DNA of 64,000 nt from Leptobrachium leishanense (lineage: Eukaryota > Chordata > Amphibia > Anura > Megophryidae), in NCBI GenBank assembly GCA_009667805.1, contig CM019064.1:113062328-113126327 (forward strand). The letters run 5' to 3'. Under the pieces are notes generated by a model. That model searched no databases and was not told where the DNA came from. It saw nothing but the letters and a program-made list of their open reading frames with translations. Shown here in pieces: positions 46,386 through 59,391 of the stretch; position 1 is the stretch's first letter, and every line of letters starts with the position of its first letter. A program made the position numbers and the translations under genes.

Positions 46386-46580
46386 GAACAATGGTGTGTT
46401 CCACGGTGACACGCATAATTTCAATATACCGTAGTCTTTAAATCTCTGCAAATATATTTGTATATTCTGCTTGGCTTTCTTTGGGATATAATATTGTCTT
46501 AGAGCCACCGGTATTGCGCCGGACTTTAATTCAACTAATCTGGGCGGGTTGTCCTCCGCCCCCCACCTCAGGAATTCCAA
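46386..46580 (-). pseudogene. pol: ERV reverse transcriptase, N-terminal fragment
   Basis: The frame includes LKSGAIPVALRQYYIPKKAK and YGILKLCVSPWNTPL, the fingers region of gamma-type RT. It ends in a T/A homopolymer seam at about 46341-46375 that replaces roughly 110 residues of the palm. Confidence 0.85.
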
Positions 46581-47402
46581 GGAGTAGTGCGTGCGGATCC
46601 AGCGTGGCAGACAGAGTAGGTGCCGTGCGCCATTCTTCTTCCCTCGGCATAACTACTGCGATTTTCACAGATTGGGGGTTGTGCGGGCTGGCTGGATTAT
46701 ACTACCGAACAAAACTGCCACTGTCCGGCAGGTTTAATTGAACGTGACCCCGGGAAAAAAAGAAAAAAACATAATTTGGGCTTGCAATTTGCAAAAAATA
46801 TCCCGCCCCAGGAGCTGGATGGGACATTCGGCATATACATATACACATTGTGTAAATAATATTCTCAGAAATATTTTCCCATAGCCCAAAACAGACTCTT
46901 AATACTACATCAAAAAAAAAACAATAAAAATAAATCATTCCATCAAAAATCAAACAAAAACATACCTTGTAAAAACAGTAAAGAAAAATTACTTTAATTA
47001 TTTCTCGAATTAATTTTTCTAACCGTTTCATATATTTCAATTTAGTTTGTTAATAAATTTTTATATTTTAATAGACAATATTGTATACCATTACATACCT
47101 ATTATTATTTATATGCAATAATATAAAAAAAACCAGGACTCCTTTTTAATAATATCAACACAAAATATAAACATATATCTTGCACTCAACCGACTTCAGA
47201 CAAATATTCTATTGTAACACACACTAAAATTAGCTAAACATAGTACGCTGCACAAGTACACAAAGGGTTATTTTTTTCCACCTTTCAGAGAGCAAAGAAA
47301 AACAAACTGCTCCCTCCTGCAAACAGTCTGTCAGAAAAAGGAGGGGGCCTATTACACCAGGGACGACGCTCAATCTCAACTTTTAATTGAACAGTTTAAT
47401 GA

Positions 47403-48113
47403 TCAATTAAAAACACAATCGGACAAAATCAGTCTGAACCACACATATAAACTATACAGCATTGCAACTATCTCACTCCGTAAAATATTAATTAATTTAT
47501 ATATGCTCCCATCGGGCATCTCAATCTTTTCTGGTGGAGCCTCTCTATCTCCTTCACCCGATACACCCTGCTCTTCTTCCTCAGCCATACGGACGGGACG
47601 GAGCGGAGCTGACCGAGACATAGCAGCTGCCCGCCCCCCCTTCCGCCCGCACAACAGCGGCATTCAGAGCTTCCCTAGCTGCCCCATAACATAATAAATA
47701 GGACGGGGGTAAAACATTTATTTTCTTCCAGTTGTTCTACTAACACCTCTCTCTCTCTCTATTATTTTGGGGGTCCTGTTTCTTATTTCTCCCCGCTATC
47801 ATTTACAAAATGACTCTTGTTTTTAATACAATATCCCCATATATCTATATACGGGTATTCTTCAGGATATCCATACTGCTCTGTAACTTGGGAGTGTACC
47901 TTCTGTACCAACTCCGGGTCCATTGACCCCTGCTCTGGCCATCCTGGGACTAATAACGGCCACACAACTGTACACATTACTTTTAATTTCTCTTTTGTCA
48001 ATTCTACACCATAATCATACGTTTTTATATAATGCTTCGAAATTCCGCACCATATATTCTAGGGGCATCTCACCCTCCTTTACCTTCTTGGGCTTAGATG
48101 ACCCGTTACCCAT
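47403..48113 (-). pseudogene. gag: ERV gag, matrix region only, frameshifted
   Basis: It starts at 48113 with MGNGSSKPKK, an N-myristoylation signal. A frameshift near 48025 leads into TKEKLKVMCTVVWPLLVPGW and the YPYIDIWGYC region characteristic of gammaretrovirus-like matrix. An acidic Glu-rich stretch follows at 47663-47500 (MAEEEEQGVSGEGDREAPPE). Capsid, nucleocapsid and protease are not recognisable; 46750-47400 is AT-rich non-coding sequence, so most of gag-pro is deleted. Confidence 0.8.
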
Positions 48114-49209
48114 TGTCACTCCTAAAAACAATACTTTTTGCGATACAAATATCTTATTTCAATAACAGTTAAAATCTACAGTCTGATACTTCAGTCAACA
48201 ATTTATCCGCATCCACATACGCTTCCCCCTTCAGTAGCCGACTGCAGTCGCCTGAGCCGAAACCGTAATTATCTGGTCAAATCTCGTATTTGCTTCCTCG
48301 TGGAGCGAGTAGGCGCACGTTCACTCACAGCACTCAAGTCAATTCATTCACAACACATTCCGTATCAGATACTTTCAACATAATAAAATATATATCACTT
48401 CAACTCTTTCCATTAGCCAAGGGCGTATTCCCTCCTTAGTGGCTCCTTATACCCCGTAATTTGAACTCTAACTCTTGACTGCGTGTGACTATGTGCACCC
48501 CGTTCCTTGTCTACACTTCCGTCTGCAATTCCAATCTGCTTTATGGATAATCTACCCACTCAGCACCACTATCTCTGCAGCTATCGTTGGCTTCACTATA
48601 AGCCCTTGTCACTATACGACGTACACACTAGGCACTGACTCAGGCTCTCAGCCCAGTCACAGAAAAATCCTCCTCCTTTCCCGTTTACCCACGTGGTGAA
48701 GCTCTATTTACAAACACTGAACTATGCAACTCCACGCAGCTACCTTCTCCCTCTCATACAGAACTACCCTTTGATTGGCATTCAATTCCCCCGAATCCAG
48801 ACGCCCGCTAGCCACTCTGGCTCCTTAGCAATGTCAGCGCTACCAGCGGCGGGAAAATATGCCAATAGGATGGTGGCCATCGCATCCTCTTATCCGTCTA
48901 TCGCAGTCGGACGTTTCCCTTAGATACCGGTATTTCCTTTAGACATACAAAACATAGAAGACACGTTACCTATCGCCGGCGCTGCTTGCTGTTTCCTCAG
49001 ACTCGTTGGTGTCTTCCCAGCTTCCCGGGCCGGGGTCTGTTTGGGACGAGATGAGGTCCACTGTACAGGAAATCCTGCTTGGCGCCTGCAGATGTCAGCT
49101 CACCTTCAACGGACGCCCCCAACCATCGGGATTCTCGTACACCTGCAGTCAATATCGCTGCACTGTGTTCAGCAGCCGTTGCCTGTGTCTTGGCAAAAGG
49201 CCCGTTATC
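48114..49209 (-). other. ERV 5' leader
   Basis: About 1.1 kb between primer site and gag start. No open frame of retroviral character; the packaging signal should lie here but cannot be pinpointed by eye. Confidence 0.5.
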
Positions 49210-49227
49210 CCGGCTATCGAGACCCCA
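49210..49227 (-). promoter_or_regulatory. ERV primer-binding site candidate
   Basis: Six bases after the 5' LTR the minus strand reads TGGGGTCTCGATAGCCGG, beginning with the TGG expected opposite a tRNA CCA end. I could not assign the tRNA. Confidence 0.5.
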
Positions 49228-49233
49228 GAAAAA

Positions 49234-49917
49234 TGTAGCCGGAGTCAGACAGGTTCACTTTCAGAACGGCGCCGGACCAGACACAAGCAAGGATTGTCCA
49301 AACACGAGTCTCTTCAGGAAAGGCAAGAGTTTATTGTGTCGTCACACAAGTGCTCACACAGGATTGAATCGCTTAGAGTGAGCCCCGATTACACAGAGAC
49401 ATGAGGTTTTATGCCCCAAATACATAATTAGGTACATCCCCATTAGCCCACCTCCCTATGACACTCTATTCCACCCCACGTGGGTTAATACCTCCCATCA
49501 TTAATTCGAACACAAAGAACATTCCACATATAACTATAAATTGATACACTTCTCGTTAGTTTGACAGTCTGTGATTTGTTTGTGCTGTCTTTCTCCGGGC
49601 AGTGCCTCCCTCCCTATCGGCTATGTTTATTCAGGTGGCCTGGGGCCTGGTCTTCTATGTTTTCTTTATTCCTTGGCACATCGCACTGACCTTGCTTCAT
49701 TCATAAATCTTTCTGTCTCTCTATGCCAAGAGCTGGCCGGATCCTGCCTGGATTTCTTGTTAGCTTTTCTAATCTACCACGCATTCCTTAAATTCTACGT
49801 GAGCTCAGCTCTTCTCTTCTAAATGAAATCTATTCTATTTACTTGGTGAACCAATATTCTGAACAAGATGGCCGCCTGTGTACAATGGCGGCCGTCTTCC
49901 AGCCTATTTCCACTTCA
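49234..49917 (-). repeat. ERV 5' LTR
   Basis: Identical to the other LTR except C at 49819 versus G at 41728. On the minus strand there is a CATAAAA TATA-like box near 49405 and an AATAAA near 49330, about 90 nt before the LTR end. Confidence 0.95.
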
Positions 49918-50100
49918 CCACAGCAATAATACACATGGTAATATGCAGTTTTAGTGTGTCACAGAGCGCCACAGCAATAATACGCATGGTAATATGCAGT
50001 TTTAGTGTGTCACAGAGCGCCACAGCAATAAAATGCATGGTAATATCCAGTTTTAGTGTGTCACAGAACGCCACAGCAATAAAATGCATGGCGGCAGAAT
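49918..50100. repeat. Minisatellite to the right of the provirus
   Basis: Three to four units of about 57 bp (CACAGCAATAATACGCATGG with TAATATGCAGTTTTAGTGTG). It continues the array at 41036-41142; removing the provirus and one CCAC restores it. Confidence 0.8.
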
Positions 50101-53100
50101 TAAAGTGCAAGAGGCCTGCCTGGGCCCCCCTCAAGTGGCAGAATGAATATATTCACCTGAAATTCTGCAACAAGGCAAATATTGCGAGTCAGCAACAATC
50201 AGGGTCATCATACAATCTGGTTCAGCAACAGAGCACAAGAATCAGTAAAGCACTAAGGGAATACACCAGGCGATGCGGGAACTAACTCCACGTCAGGGCG
50301 ATGAGTCGACTCGCACGTCCTGCATTTAAGGCCGGCGGCTCCGCGACATCATGCCGTGCCCCGCCCCTCTGGGCGCACGAATGGCCGGAACTTCTGGCAC
50401 CCGGCCAGCCAGCAATGCCGCCGAGTGCCCAGACCTCCCCTGAAGGTCTGCAGGTGCCGAGGGTGTGACACCCCCCCCCCCCATAATAACACATTATGCC
50501 ATCTCCTCCGCACTTGCTGGCAACATGTTAAACTAAATGGTGAGTTAGTGCAGCATCACTGTTCACTTTATGATTGAAAATGTTCACTTTATAATTGAAA
50601 AGTGAACAATTGTGCTTTGTTAGAGAGAAAAAAAGGATTTTTATAAAAAACCTCAGTCATGTTTGTTATCATTGGAAAGGCTATGCTCTGGCCTTTCCAA
50701 TGATACCTCACATGACCCATTAGGTTATAGGGTCCAGAGATATAGGGGTCTAAATGACCATTGGTGCAGACATAGTTATCCCTTCTATGGGCCTTTTATA
50801 AAAGGCATGGACCTGGAGCTGCAGTTTGTCGGGTATATTACACAGAAAAGAAAAATTTAAAATGGATGCCTGTAGCCATTTTGTTTTTAAAGACAGTTTT
50901 TCTTTCTATTTTCTCTAAGTTTAGAAATGAACGAGATTTTTTTTTACAGAGTTCATTCCTGGGTGAAGTCTTTTATATTTTTTTAAGAAGTGCTAGACAT
51001 GAAGGAACCTAGAATGTTTCTTTTGTGTGATAATGCTAGAGTTAAGTGCTAAGATGTGTCATAATTAAATTTATTGGTCTGTCTTAAGTTTTTAAAACAA
51101 AAGATATTTTGTCTTTTGGGTATAGGAATAAGAGTTAATATTCTGTAATATAGATTTATATTTACTAAATATATGTTTATAATCAAGGTATATTTTATTA
51201 TATTAACAGTAGGAAATATATATTCCAGTAAATATTGTAGAAAGTATATAATTGGTAAATAATAAAATTTACTAAAGAATAGATTCTGTTGAGTTAACCA
51301 GAAAAGAATTCAGCTGAAAGTGAGTAACTAAAAGGGAGTAGGGATATAAATCAAAGATGACAGATGGAGACACTGTGTCTAATAGCTGGGAGAAGAGAAG
51401 GTCTTTGTTAAGTCAGATTGATCTTTTGACCCGAGATAGGATATTAAAAAGAAATGGGGGAATTAATTAAGAAGTGCAATACTACCCTCTAGTCTAGAGG
51501 ATAGTAAATATATTAAAAATATTGCCCGTGACGTCAAATTGGCTATAATAAGCGGCAATGTTGGTTACAAGTCAGTCGGAGATTCCAGCATTCACAGACT
51601 CACACTGCAATGCATTAGACATGACACTCTGAGAGTCCAAGATTCCAACACTCAGACTCACACCATGATGCAGGCAGATCCCATTACATGAGGCAATCAA
51701 GATTCTCACTAAATTTCTGACTCTCACCAAATCTCTAACTCACATGCATTGATTATCTGATCGATAATCTTCACACATTCCAAAAATTACTACATCAGGA
51801 ATTCCAAGGCAGACTTATCAACATCCAAATTGGACAGGTAATGTATGAAATAAGGAATTAATGTAAATATATATTTGTAGATATTCTTGCAACGTAGACT
51901 GAGACTTCTCAGATTCGGTTCGATCCAAATTCTAAGTATTTTCTATTCTGCAGATAGAAATATGAAGAAGTGGATATAAGGATTTATTCCTAAAAGAAAT
52001 GTTGTAAGATTGATACCAATATATATATTGAATTTGGAAATTACTGTGATTAAAATTAATAAGCAAGGAATTATATAACTACAAAATAAAAAGCAAAAGA
52101 TTAGAAGTTTAATTCTCGAGATTAGGGGAGGATTCACTAAATAAGTTTTTATTACTTATCATTAAATTAGCTCATCTTTTGTTGATCCATGTAGCATAGA
52201 TATATATATATATCTATAAGAGCTGGCTGGTTAAACATTGTTTGCTGGGAAATGCCTGTTGTATTAAGCAGAAATGTTTATTAACCATTTGTGTATTAGT
52301 TACTAACTGATAAGGTAAATGATATTAATCATATATGCAGTTACTAACCGGAGATACATATATTGTGAAGCTAGTTTTTATATGCTGATGGATTGTGGTT
52401 TATAAATTTTTGTTTATGATATGAGATTTGAAATTTTTTTTGTATACGTAATAAATATATATATTTATTTTTATCCGATTATTGATTATTGTATTTTTCA
52501 AAGCAAAACACAGACAGTTAAAAGAATTCAGGATAATTTCTAAGAAATATAAACGATTGATATTTGTGTCTCGTATAAGTTTCTTATGAAATAATAATCC
52601 CTGATATATTGGAGGCAACTGCCGAGGTAGGTCCAGTAAATCCAATATAGACATATTGGAGGCTTGGCTGATGAGTCCAATATATAACGTGTTGTATTCA
52701 CGTGCAGAGATTATATCCGACAAGTTCCAATAGCCCCTAGTTTAATCGGGCCCTGTACATGGGTCCCATGGTTGTTAACATTCCCGTTGTACAAAGTGAG
52801 AATAAAGACTGAGATGTATTATAATATACATGCAGTAAAGATGTTTGTAGAGTATTGTATTTGTGGTGTTGGAATCCCAAAAATTATGACGATTTTGTCT
52901 TTCTTTTGACCAACTTTTTTACAAGGTTCTTTAGGCCCTGTGTGTGAAGATTTTGAATTCATGGTTTCAGGAAAAAGTTTATAATAAGGAATTAGGACTG
53001 TTTTTTCTCTGCAAAGCACTCGGAACACTTTATCCATCCCTAGATATTTTTATATACAATTGTATTACAACTAATTAGCTTTGCAGCATGAAAATAGCTG

Positions 53101-53600
53101 TACTTTTTGATTAACATTTTTTTCTGTGTTTTATTTACTTTCAGATACATTTGAGGTAGGTTCGGCTTCCAAGTCATTACTCACAAAAAGACAAACCCGC
53201 AAAGGGCATTTGTTAATTAATAATCCATGAAGTAGAACAATATTCTAAGGATAAATATATTTAGAATAATCTAATCTTTCTTGTGTTTTGTTTTCCTTGT
53301 AAAATATCCATGTTTCACTGTTAAACATTTCCATGGAAGCCGAGGAGTTTTAGTAAAAATGAATGTACGCAAACAAGAAGGCACGTAAAGCATCACAGCT
53401 TTTATACAGAGAGAAAGGGAGCAGATAAAAATACTTCCATTTGTATGCTTGGGAACCATGTGGACATGGATCTTCAAACTGAAATAAATAAACATTGTAA
53501 ACAACTTCCAAAATTTCAGCTAGAGCTATTGTCGACTGAGGAAATATGAAAGATTCTAGGGCCAGATTCCTATGTTGTTGTTATGCTTAAGTGTCTATTC
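50101..53600. other. Mostly AT-rich unassigned sequence
   Basis: 50280-50480 is a CpG-rich fragment ending in a C-run. 50525-50770 is the reverse complement of modules of the piggyBac-like element at 59812-61077. 50800-53600 is AT-rich without exon, LTR pair or RNA gene that I can defend. An AATAAAG near 52800 and (TA)n at 52200-52218 are noted. Confidence 0.4.
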
Positions 53601-53780
53601 AGAAGCACCTAATTTGCATGCCGTTTCGGTGATTCCGTTTTACTGAAATTACAGTGAACTCACCATTTAGTGAATGGTCACCATATTTTGCCAAAATTGA
53701 TGTCGCACTCGCAACACTAGTTATTGGACGTCGATGAAAACCACCGAATTGTGCCGATAACCGCAGAATTAGCATCGGCC
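53590..53780. repeat. MITE remnant
   Basis: Contains GTGTCTATTCAGAAGCACC and inverted CGGTGATTCC/CACCGAATT-like segments resembling the decayed repeats at 36520-36720. Ends not defined. Confidence 0.35.
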
Positions 53781-54080
53781 TGTTATGGATACTTGATGAC
53801 CTGGTTTGGGACCACTGGTGTACAATACAATTTATATACATATTTATGAATTAAATATATATGAATATATCTCAGCACATATGGTGTAAAAATAATGATT
53901 TTCACATGATAAGGTATTGTTAGGTACACTGAATAAAAAGCAAGGCTTGTGACAGAAAAACAAATGACTGCAATAAATTTGACTATCTTGCCACCAAGGG
54001 ATCTGAGGTGAGTAGTGGATTTTTGGGTGGGTATCGTTTTGTGTGTTATGTGAAAGTGCACAATGGCAATCATGTAACAC

Positions 54081-54806
54081 TAGGGATGCACCGAAATTTC
54101 GGCCACCGAAATTATTGGCCGAAAATGGTGCATTCCCAGCCTTGCATACTGTTTCCTCTTTGGGGCTCCTCACCCTCACACTCGGCTACAAGCTCACCTG
54201 CTGGAACACTGATTCACCTGCGGAGCTCGGCTCCTATTGGGTAATTTGTAGCCAATAGGAGCCGATCTTCATGGTGACAACAATCCAGCGCAATAGCTTG
54301 TGGCTGAGTGTGTGGGCGAGGAGCCCCGAAGAGGAAACGGTATGCAAGACCGTGGATCAGCAGGCCCCGAGCGGCTTCTCTCCTCACTGTCACCTCAGGG
54401 ATGTGCGCGCCATAGGCCTGGGAGGACAGTGCAGCCCCCTCATCGTACATGGGCCCTGTAACCTAGGTGCCCCTCTGGAACATGGAGGCTGCTGGTGTCC
54501 TGCCTGCTGGGCTCTGGACACGCTGCCATGAGCATGGAGGAGAAGGTGCAGCTCAGATAATTGCTCCATCTGCTGGGGGATGAAGGAAAACGGAGTCCTC
54601 AGCCCAAAATCGGACATCTGATCCTGGGTCCTGGATGCCCGGCTGAGATGGCCACTCACCTAGGCCTGGAGGCCGGCCGAGCCAAAGGCTCAGGCGATCC
54701 CCCGGCTTGTCCGGGCCTCCATGCTCAGGTTTGGATGACTGATTTTTGGCTTCAGTTTTCAGCCGAGCTCGGCCTGCATATTCGGTTTCATTTCGTTGCA
54801 TCACTA
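54081..54806. mobile_element. Non-autonomous hAT element (TAGGGATGCACCGAAA type)
   Basis: TAGGGATGCACCGAAATTTC at the left and the complement TAGTGATGCAACGAAATGAA at the right. Flanks TGTAACAC and CGTAACAT are an 8-bp duplication with two mismatches. The interior is CpG-rich and partly palindromic around AATAGGAGCCGA; its open frames are not recognised as a transposase. Confidence 0.8.
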
Positions 54807-55798
54807 CGTAACATAGTTGTATGAGAAACATTTTTTTTTAGAATAACGTCAGACAGATGGGGAACGAGGAGGTCGGAATAGCTTGTTTTCCATCTGCTGG
54901 AGCCACATTAGGGTCTCCCATTCAAAGTATAGGAGGTGCTAATGTACAGTAACCTGGTGCAACATCCGAGTCTCGAATGGGTAAAAAATAAGCACAGCGC
55001 TCGAGCCATTATGCTGTACGGCCCCGAGCGCTGAGCTTAATGGCCACATTGTGGTCTGGCCCTATATTTCTGCCAAACGATGACAGGCTAACTTTAATAA
55101 ACCAATGCTAAAATAGAATTAAAAACTAAAAACGTTACATTACATAGACATGAAAATATGTCATATAGATTTAATAGGAATATAAAAAATATAACTGAAC
55201 AAAAAACTTTCTAATCTTTTCTTTCTAGGATATGACCATTGCTCCCCCCCCCCCACAACAACAACTGCTTCATTTAGACAGTGTAATTGAGTGCTTTCAA
55301 ACCAGTCATTACACCCTTATGAAGAATGTCGAATGCATCCTGTTATATTAGGATAGCGCTGGCTTTAGTTCCATGTTAAATCCTCATTGCTTGGAGACTT
55401 GACTCTGCACATGATCAACAAGGGTGTGCCAGGGTGGGGATATATTGTAGCAACAAATTGGCTGTCAAGCTTGGCGTTTTACAACAACTATCATCTATAC
55501 AGTCCTCGGGTGCAGAAATACCTTTTGAGTTTCGACATTATTATGACCCTCTGACACAGCTTCAGTCTGACAAATTAGACAGCAATTTTTAGTTTCAGTT
55601 ATTTACGTACATACCAACATGCAAAGCAAACACATACAAAACATTAAATAATTATCCCGTTTTTACCATATGTATCGTTGTATAACACCCACCTTAATTT
55701 TAAGAAGGAAATTTAAGTATTTATTAATAATATAACAATGTGAAGAATTAAGTAAACCATAACATTTTACATTATCTTTTTACCTTTTCTAATATATA
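54807..55798. other. Unassigned spacer
   Basis: A C-run at about 55244-55254; otherwise no recognised feature. Confidence 0.4.
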
Positions 55799-56056
55799 CA
55801 CTGCTCAAAAAAATGAAGGGAACACAAACCTAAGACATCCTAGATCTGAATGAATGAAATATTCTTATTAAATACTGTGGTCATTACATCGTTGAATGTG
55901 CTGACAGCAAAATCACACAAACATTATCAATGGAAATCAAATTGAGCAACCCATGGAGGTCTGGATTTGGAGTTACACTTAAAATTAAAGTGGAAAACAC
56001 CACTACAGGCTGATCCAACTTTGATGTAATGTCCTTCAAACAAGTCAAAATGAGGC

Positions 56057-58110
56057 TCAGTAGTGTGTGTGGCCTCCACCTGCCTGTATGACCTCCCTAC
56101 AATGCCTGGGCATGCTCCTGATGAGGTGGCGGATGGTCTCCTGAGGGATCTCCTCCCACACCTGGATTAAAGCGTGACGTTGGTGGATGGAGCGAGACAT
56201 GATGTCCCAGATGTGCTCAATTGGATTCAGGTCTGGGGAACAGGCGGGCCAGTCCATAGCATCAATGCCTTCGTCTTGCAGGAACGGCTGACACACTCCA
56301 GCCACATGAGGTCTAGCATTGTCTTGCATTAGGAGGAACTCAGGGCCAACCGCACCAGCATATGGTCTTACAAGGGGTCTGAGGATCTCATCTCGGTGCT
56401 TAATGGCAGTCAGACTACCTCTGGCAAGCACATGGAGGGCTGTGCGGCCCCTAAAGAAATGCCACCCTACACCATTACTGACCCACTTCCAAACCGGTCA
56501 TGCTGGAGGATGTTGCAGGCAGCAGAACGTTCTCCACGGCTTCTCCAGACCCTGTCACATCTGTCACATGTGCTCAGTGTGAACCTGCTTTCATCTGTGA
56601 AGAGCACAGGGCGCCAGTGGCGAAGCTGCCAATCTTGGTGTTCTCTGGCAAATGCCAAACATCTTGCACGGTGTTGGGCTGTAAGCACAACTCCACCTGT
56701 GGATGTCGGGTCCTCATACCACCCTCATGGAGTTTGTTTCTGACCGTTTGAGCAGCCACATGCACATTTGTGGCCCGCTGGAGGTCATTTTGCAGGGCTC
56801 TGGCAGTGCTCCTCCTGTCCCTCCTTGCACAAAGGGGGAGGTAGCGGTCCTGCTGCTGGGTTGTTGCTCTCTGTCACGGCTCACTGCAGGGGTTAAGGAT
56901 TCGAGCCCAATATGCGGTTACTCAGATGATGAAGAGGCAAAAAGGGAAGGTTGTAATCCAAAACATAGGTTTATTAAATAAACAAAAGTAAACCAAGAAG
57001 GGGAATCTGAATAACTAATAACTATAGATAGGAGCTGGATGGGCAAGATAATATATACAGAGGACAGGGTACACTTAGCAGAAGGGGTAGACAGGACAGG
57101 ACACTGAATAGCACAATAGGGCCAACAGAACAGGTACTGGACGCTGAATAAAGAATAAACACAAGAGGATCAAAAGACACAGAAGGCAAAAGACACAAGA
57201 AGATCAGGCGCAGTATCAGAAGGGTTATGATTGGAGAGTGGTTAAATCAAGCTTAGGTCGGGGCAGGCAGCTAGCATAGAAGTAGTCAGTCCAGATTCCG
57301 GTGTCATACACGTGTAGGTCAATAAGAGGCAGGATAATATAGTCCTTAAGGAATGTAGTAATGGTGAGGGGTTCTCAGGCTACCAGATGGAAAGGTCCTC
57401 AGGATATCAGATGGAAGGGTTCTCAGGATACCAAACGAAGGTACTCAGATGAACCTCAGGCAGGTGGATACCAGATGGAAGGGTCCTCAGGATACCAGAT
57501 GGAAGGGTTCTCAGGATACCAAACGAAGGGGTACTCAGATGAACCTCTGGCAGGTGGATACCAGATGGAAGGGTCCTCAGGATACCAGATGGAAGGGTTC
57601 TCAGGATACCAAACGAAGGTTCTCAGGATACCAAACGAAGGGGTACTCAGATGAACCTCAGGCAGGTCAGTGCATAGCACTCAGGTCAGGCTTGCAATGA
57701 GTCTTTCTATGTTAGAATAGACGATGCAGAAGCTCTGATTCAGAGGTGAGGCTGGTTTAAATGGGCATTGCAGGCCAGCCCACACCTGGAGAGGTGAAGG
57801 GATACGTGATAGGAAAGTCAGGGATGGAGTCTTGAGTGCCTGGACCTCAGTCCAGTTAGTGGGAAAAGCCGGACCGGATCCAGGTTCTTAAAGGAGACAG
57901 ATCCTACCTCCCTTTCTTCCGGCGTCTGCGGCGTGAACCGTGACACTCTCCTACGGCCTCCTCCACATCTCCTGATGTACTGGCCTGTCTCCTGGTAGCA
58001 CCTCCATGCTCTGGACACTATGCTGACAGACACAGCAAACCTTCTTGCCACAGCTCGCATTGATGTGCCATCCTGGATGAGCTGCACTACTTGAGCCACT
58101 TGTGTGGGTT
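56057..58110 (-). pseudogene. Tc1/mariner transposase, frameshifted and split
   Basis: The N-terminus at 58125 reads [20 protein letters not shown] and continues with [20 protein letters not shown], a homeodomain-like helix-turn-helix, then GRRR. After the solo LTR the frame continues with [12 protein letters not shown] and [21 protein letters not shown] frameshift near 56690 moves to [10 protein letters not shown] and VLFTDESRF (first Asp). The last part has LMQDNARPHVAGVC (second Asp) and [17 protein letters not shown] (final acidic residue). All catalytic motifs are visible but not in one frame. Confidence 0.92.
56872..57945 (-). repeat. Solo LTR with internal minisatellite
   Basis: TGTCACGGCTCAC at the left and GTGAACCGTGACA at the right, flanked by CTCTC on both sides (56867-56871 and 57946-57950). 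The flanking transposase reads through when it is removed. A 24-bp minisatellite (CAGATGGAAGGGTCCTCAGG type, nested in longer units of about 110 bp) occupies about 57370-57665. Confidence 0.88.
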
Positions 58111-58454
58111 GTAGACTCCGTCTCATGCTACCACTAGAGTGACAGCACCACCAGCATTCAAAAGTGACCAAACCGTCAGCCAGAAAGCATAGGAACTGAG
58201 AAGTGGTCTGTGGTCACCACCTGCAGTGCAGAATCACTCCTTTATTGGGGATGTCTTGCTACCTGCCTATGCTTCCCTCCTTTTGTTTATTCCATTTGCA
58301 CAACAGCATGTGGACTTGACTGTCAATCAGTGTTGCTACCTAAGTGGACAGTTTGATTTCACAGACGTGTGATTGACTTGGAGTTACATTGTGTTGTTTA
58401 AATGTTCCCTTTATTTTTTTGAGCAGTATATATATATATATATATATATATATC

Positions 58455-59391
58455 ACAGTATTTAAGCTCTACAAGTAGCCAGGGGGTGGGCAAGTACCTG
58501 GCTGGCAGTGCCAGTAGCTGCTGATAGATGGACTGCACTGACCCTGACCGGGGTGGGGTCCACAGGGCCTGTGTGGGTCATGTTGTGTGACCTTGCACCC
58601 GACACTCACACGTGATTTGCCTGTTGCAGACAGGCAGACAAATCACACTGTCTGCTGTCCTACCCGACGACCACGTGCAAAGGTGCCGCTTCATTTCAGA
58701 GAAGTGGTGGCCAGGAGGTACGGGATTGCACTACGTTCCCGGTGCAGGAAAAGGCAGTCCAATCCTGCAGGACTCAAACCCTGCTGCTCCAACATTAGAA
58801 AAAGATAGTGGATATAGCCAAAGAATAAAATAAAACTTAGCTTTTAATCAGAAATGCAGTAAAAGAATGCTTTCAAAGCTGTATTGCAATAGGCAGACAG
58901 ACACAGTCACAGTGCTTACCTAGGACAAACATAACGTATACATGTCTCAGCGGAGGCGAGAACATAAGTTAAGAAGGCCACTACAAAAAAGAGGCCATAA
59001 AGCAAGTTTGGGAGTGTGCTAGATTGGAAATGCAAACACAATGCTGGACCCTCCCTGGAAACTGATATAGAGAATAAAAGGCAGTGTGGAAACATTGCAA
59101 GTATCAAATATAATAGATAGAAACAGGCCTTCGAGGGTCTGTGGGTATAGGAAAGCATAAGAAAACACAGCCTTTATGAAGAGCCCTATCAGAAACAAAC
59201 AATACAGGATTAGGGAAAAAAAAACACAAACAAACAGCCTGGCCTTAGTGCATTGAAACTGAGCTAGATGCCTAAATTGGGAACGCTCCCAGTAGGTAAG
59301 GAATATTCTTATCAAGCAAAAAAAAACACAGTTTCCAGAGCAAAGAATCAAGGGTCCCTAAAACATAAAGAACTAAATGAACATCTCTATT
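58455..59391. other. Unassigned spacer
   Basis: 58590-58660 shows a CACGTGATTTGCCTGT inverted pair. No gene recognised. Confidence 0.4.

Larger units (their letters stand above)
41143..49917 (-). mobile_element. Endogenous retrovirus (gamma/epsilon-type provirus), defective, with captured OGFr domain
   Basis: Two 684-bp LTRs, TG...CA ends and a 4-bp CCAC duplication (41139-41142 and 49918-49921) define the provirus. Minus-strand order is LTR, primer site, leader, gag, pol, env, polypurine tract, LTR. RT, RNase H, integrase and env resemble gamma- and epsilonretroviruses. All coding regions are damaged, and a cellular OGFr-like domain lies inside pol. The LTRs differ at one position only. Confidence 0.95.
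55799..58427 (-). mobile_element. Tc1/mariner element (CACTGCTCAAAAAAAT family), split by a solo LTR
   Basis: CACTGCTCAAAAAAATGAAG at the left and the complement TTCCCTTTATTTTTTTGAGC plus AGT at the right, with TA-rich flanks and a (TA)n tract at 58428-58454. The transposase is on the minus strand and is interrupted at 56872-57945. Confidence 0.9.

Noticed and set aside
50800..53600. A second retrovirus or LTR pair around the AATAAAG at 52800
   Set aside because: No repeated ends, primer site or coding remnants could be found.
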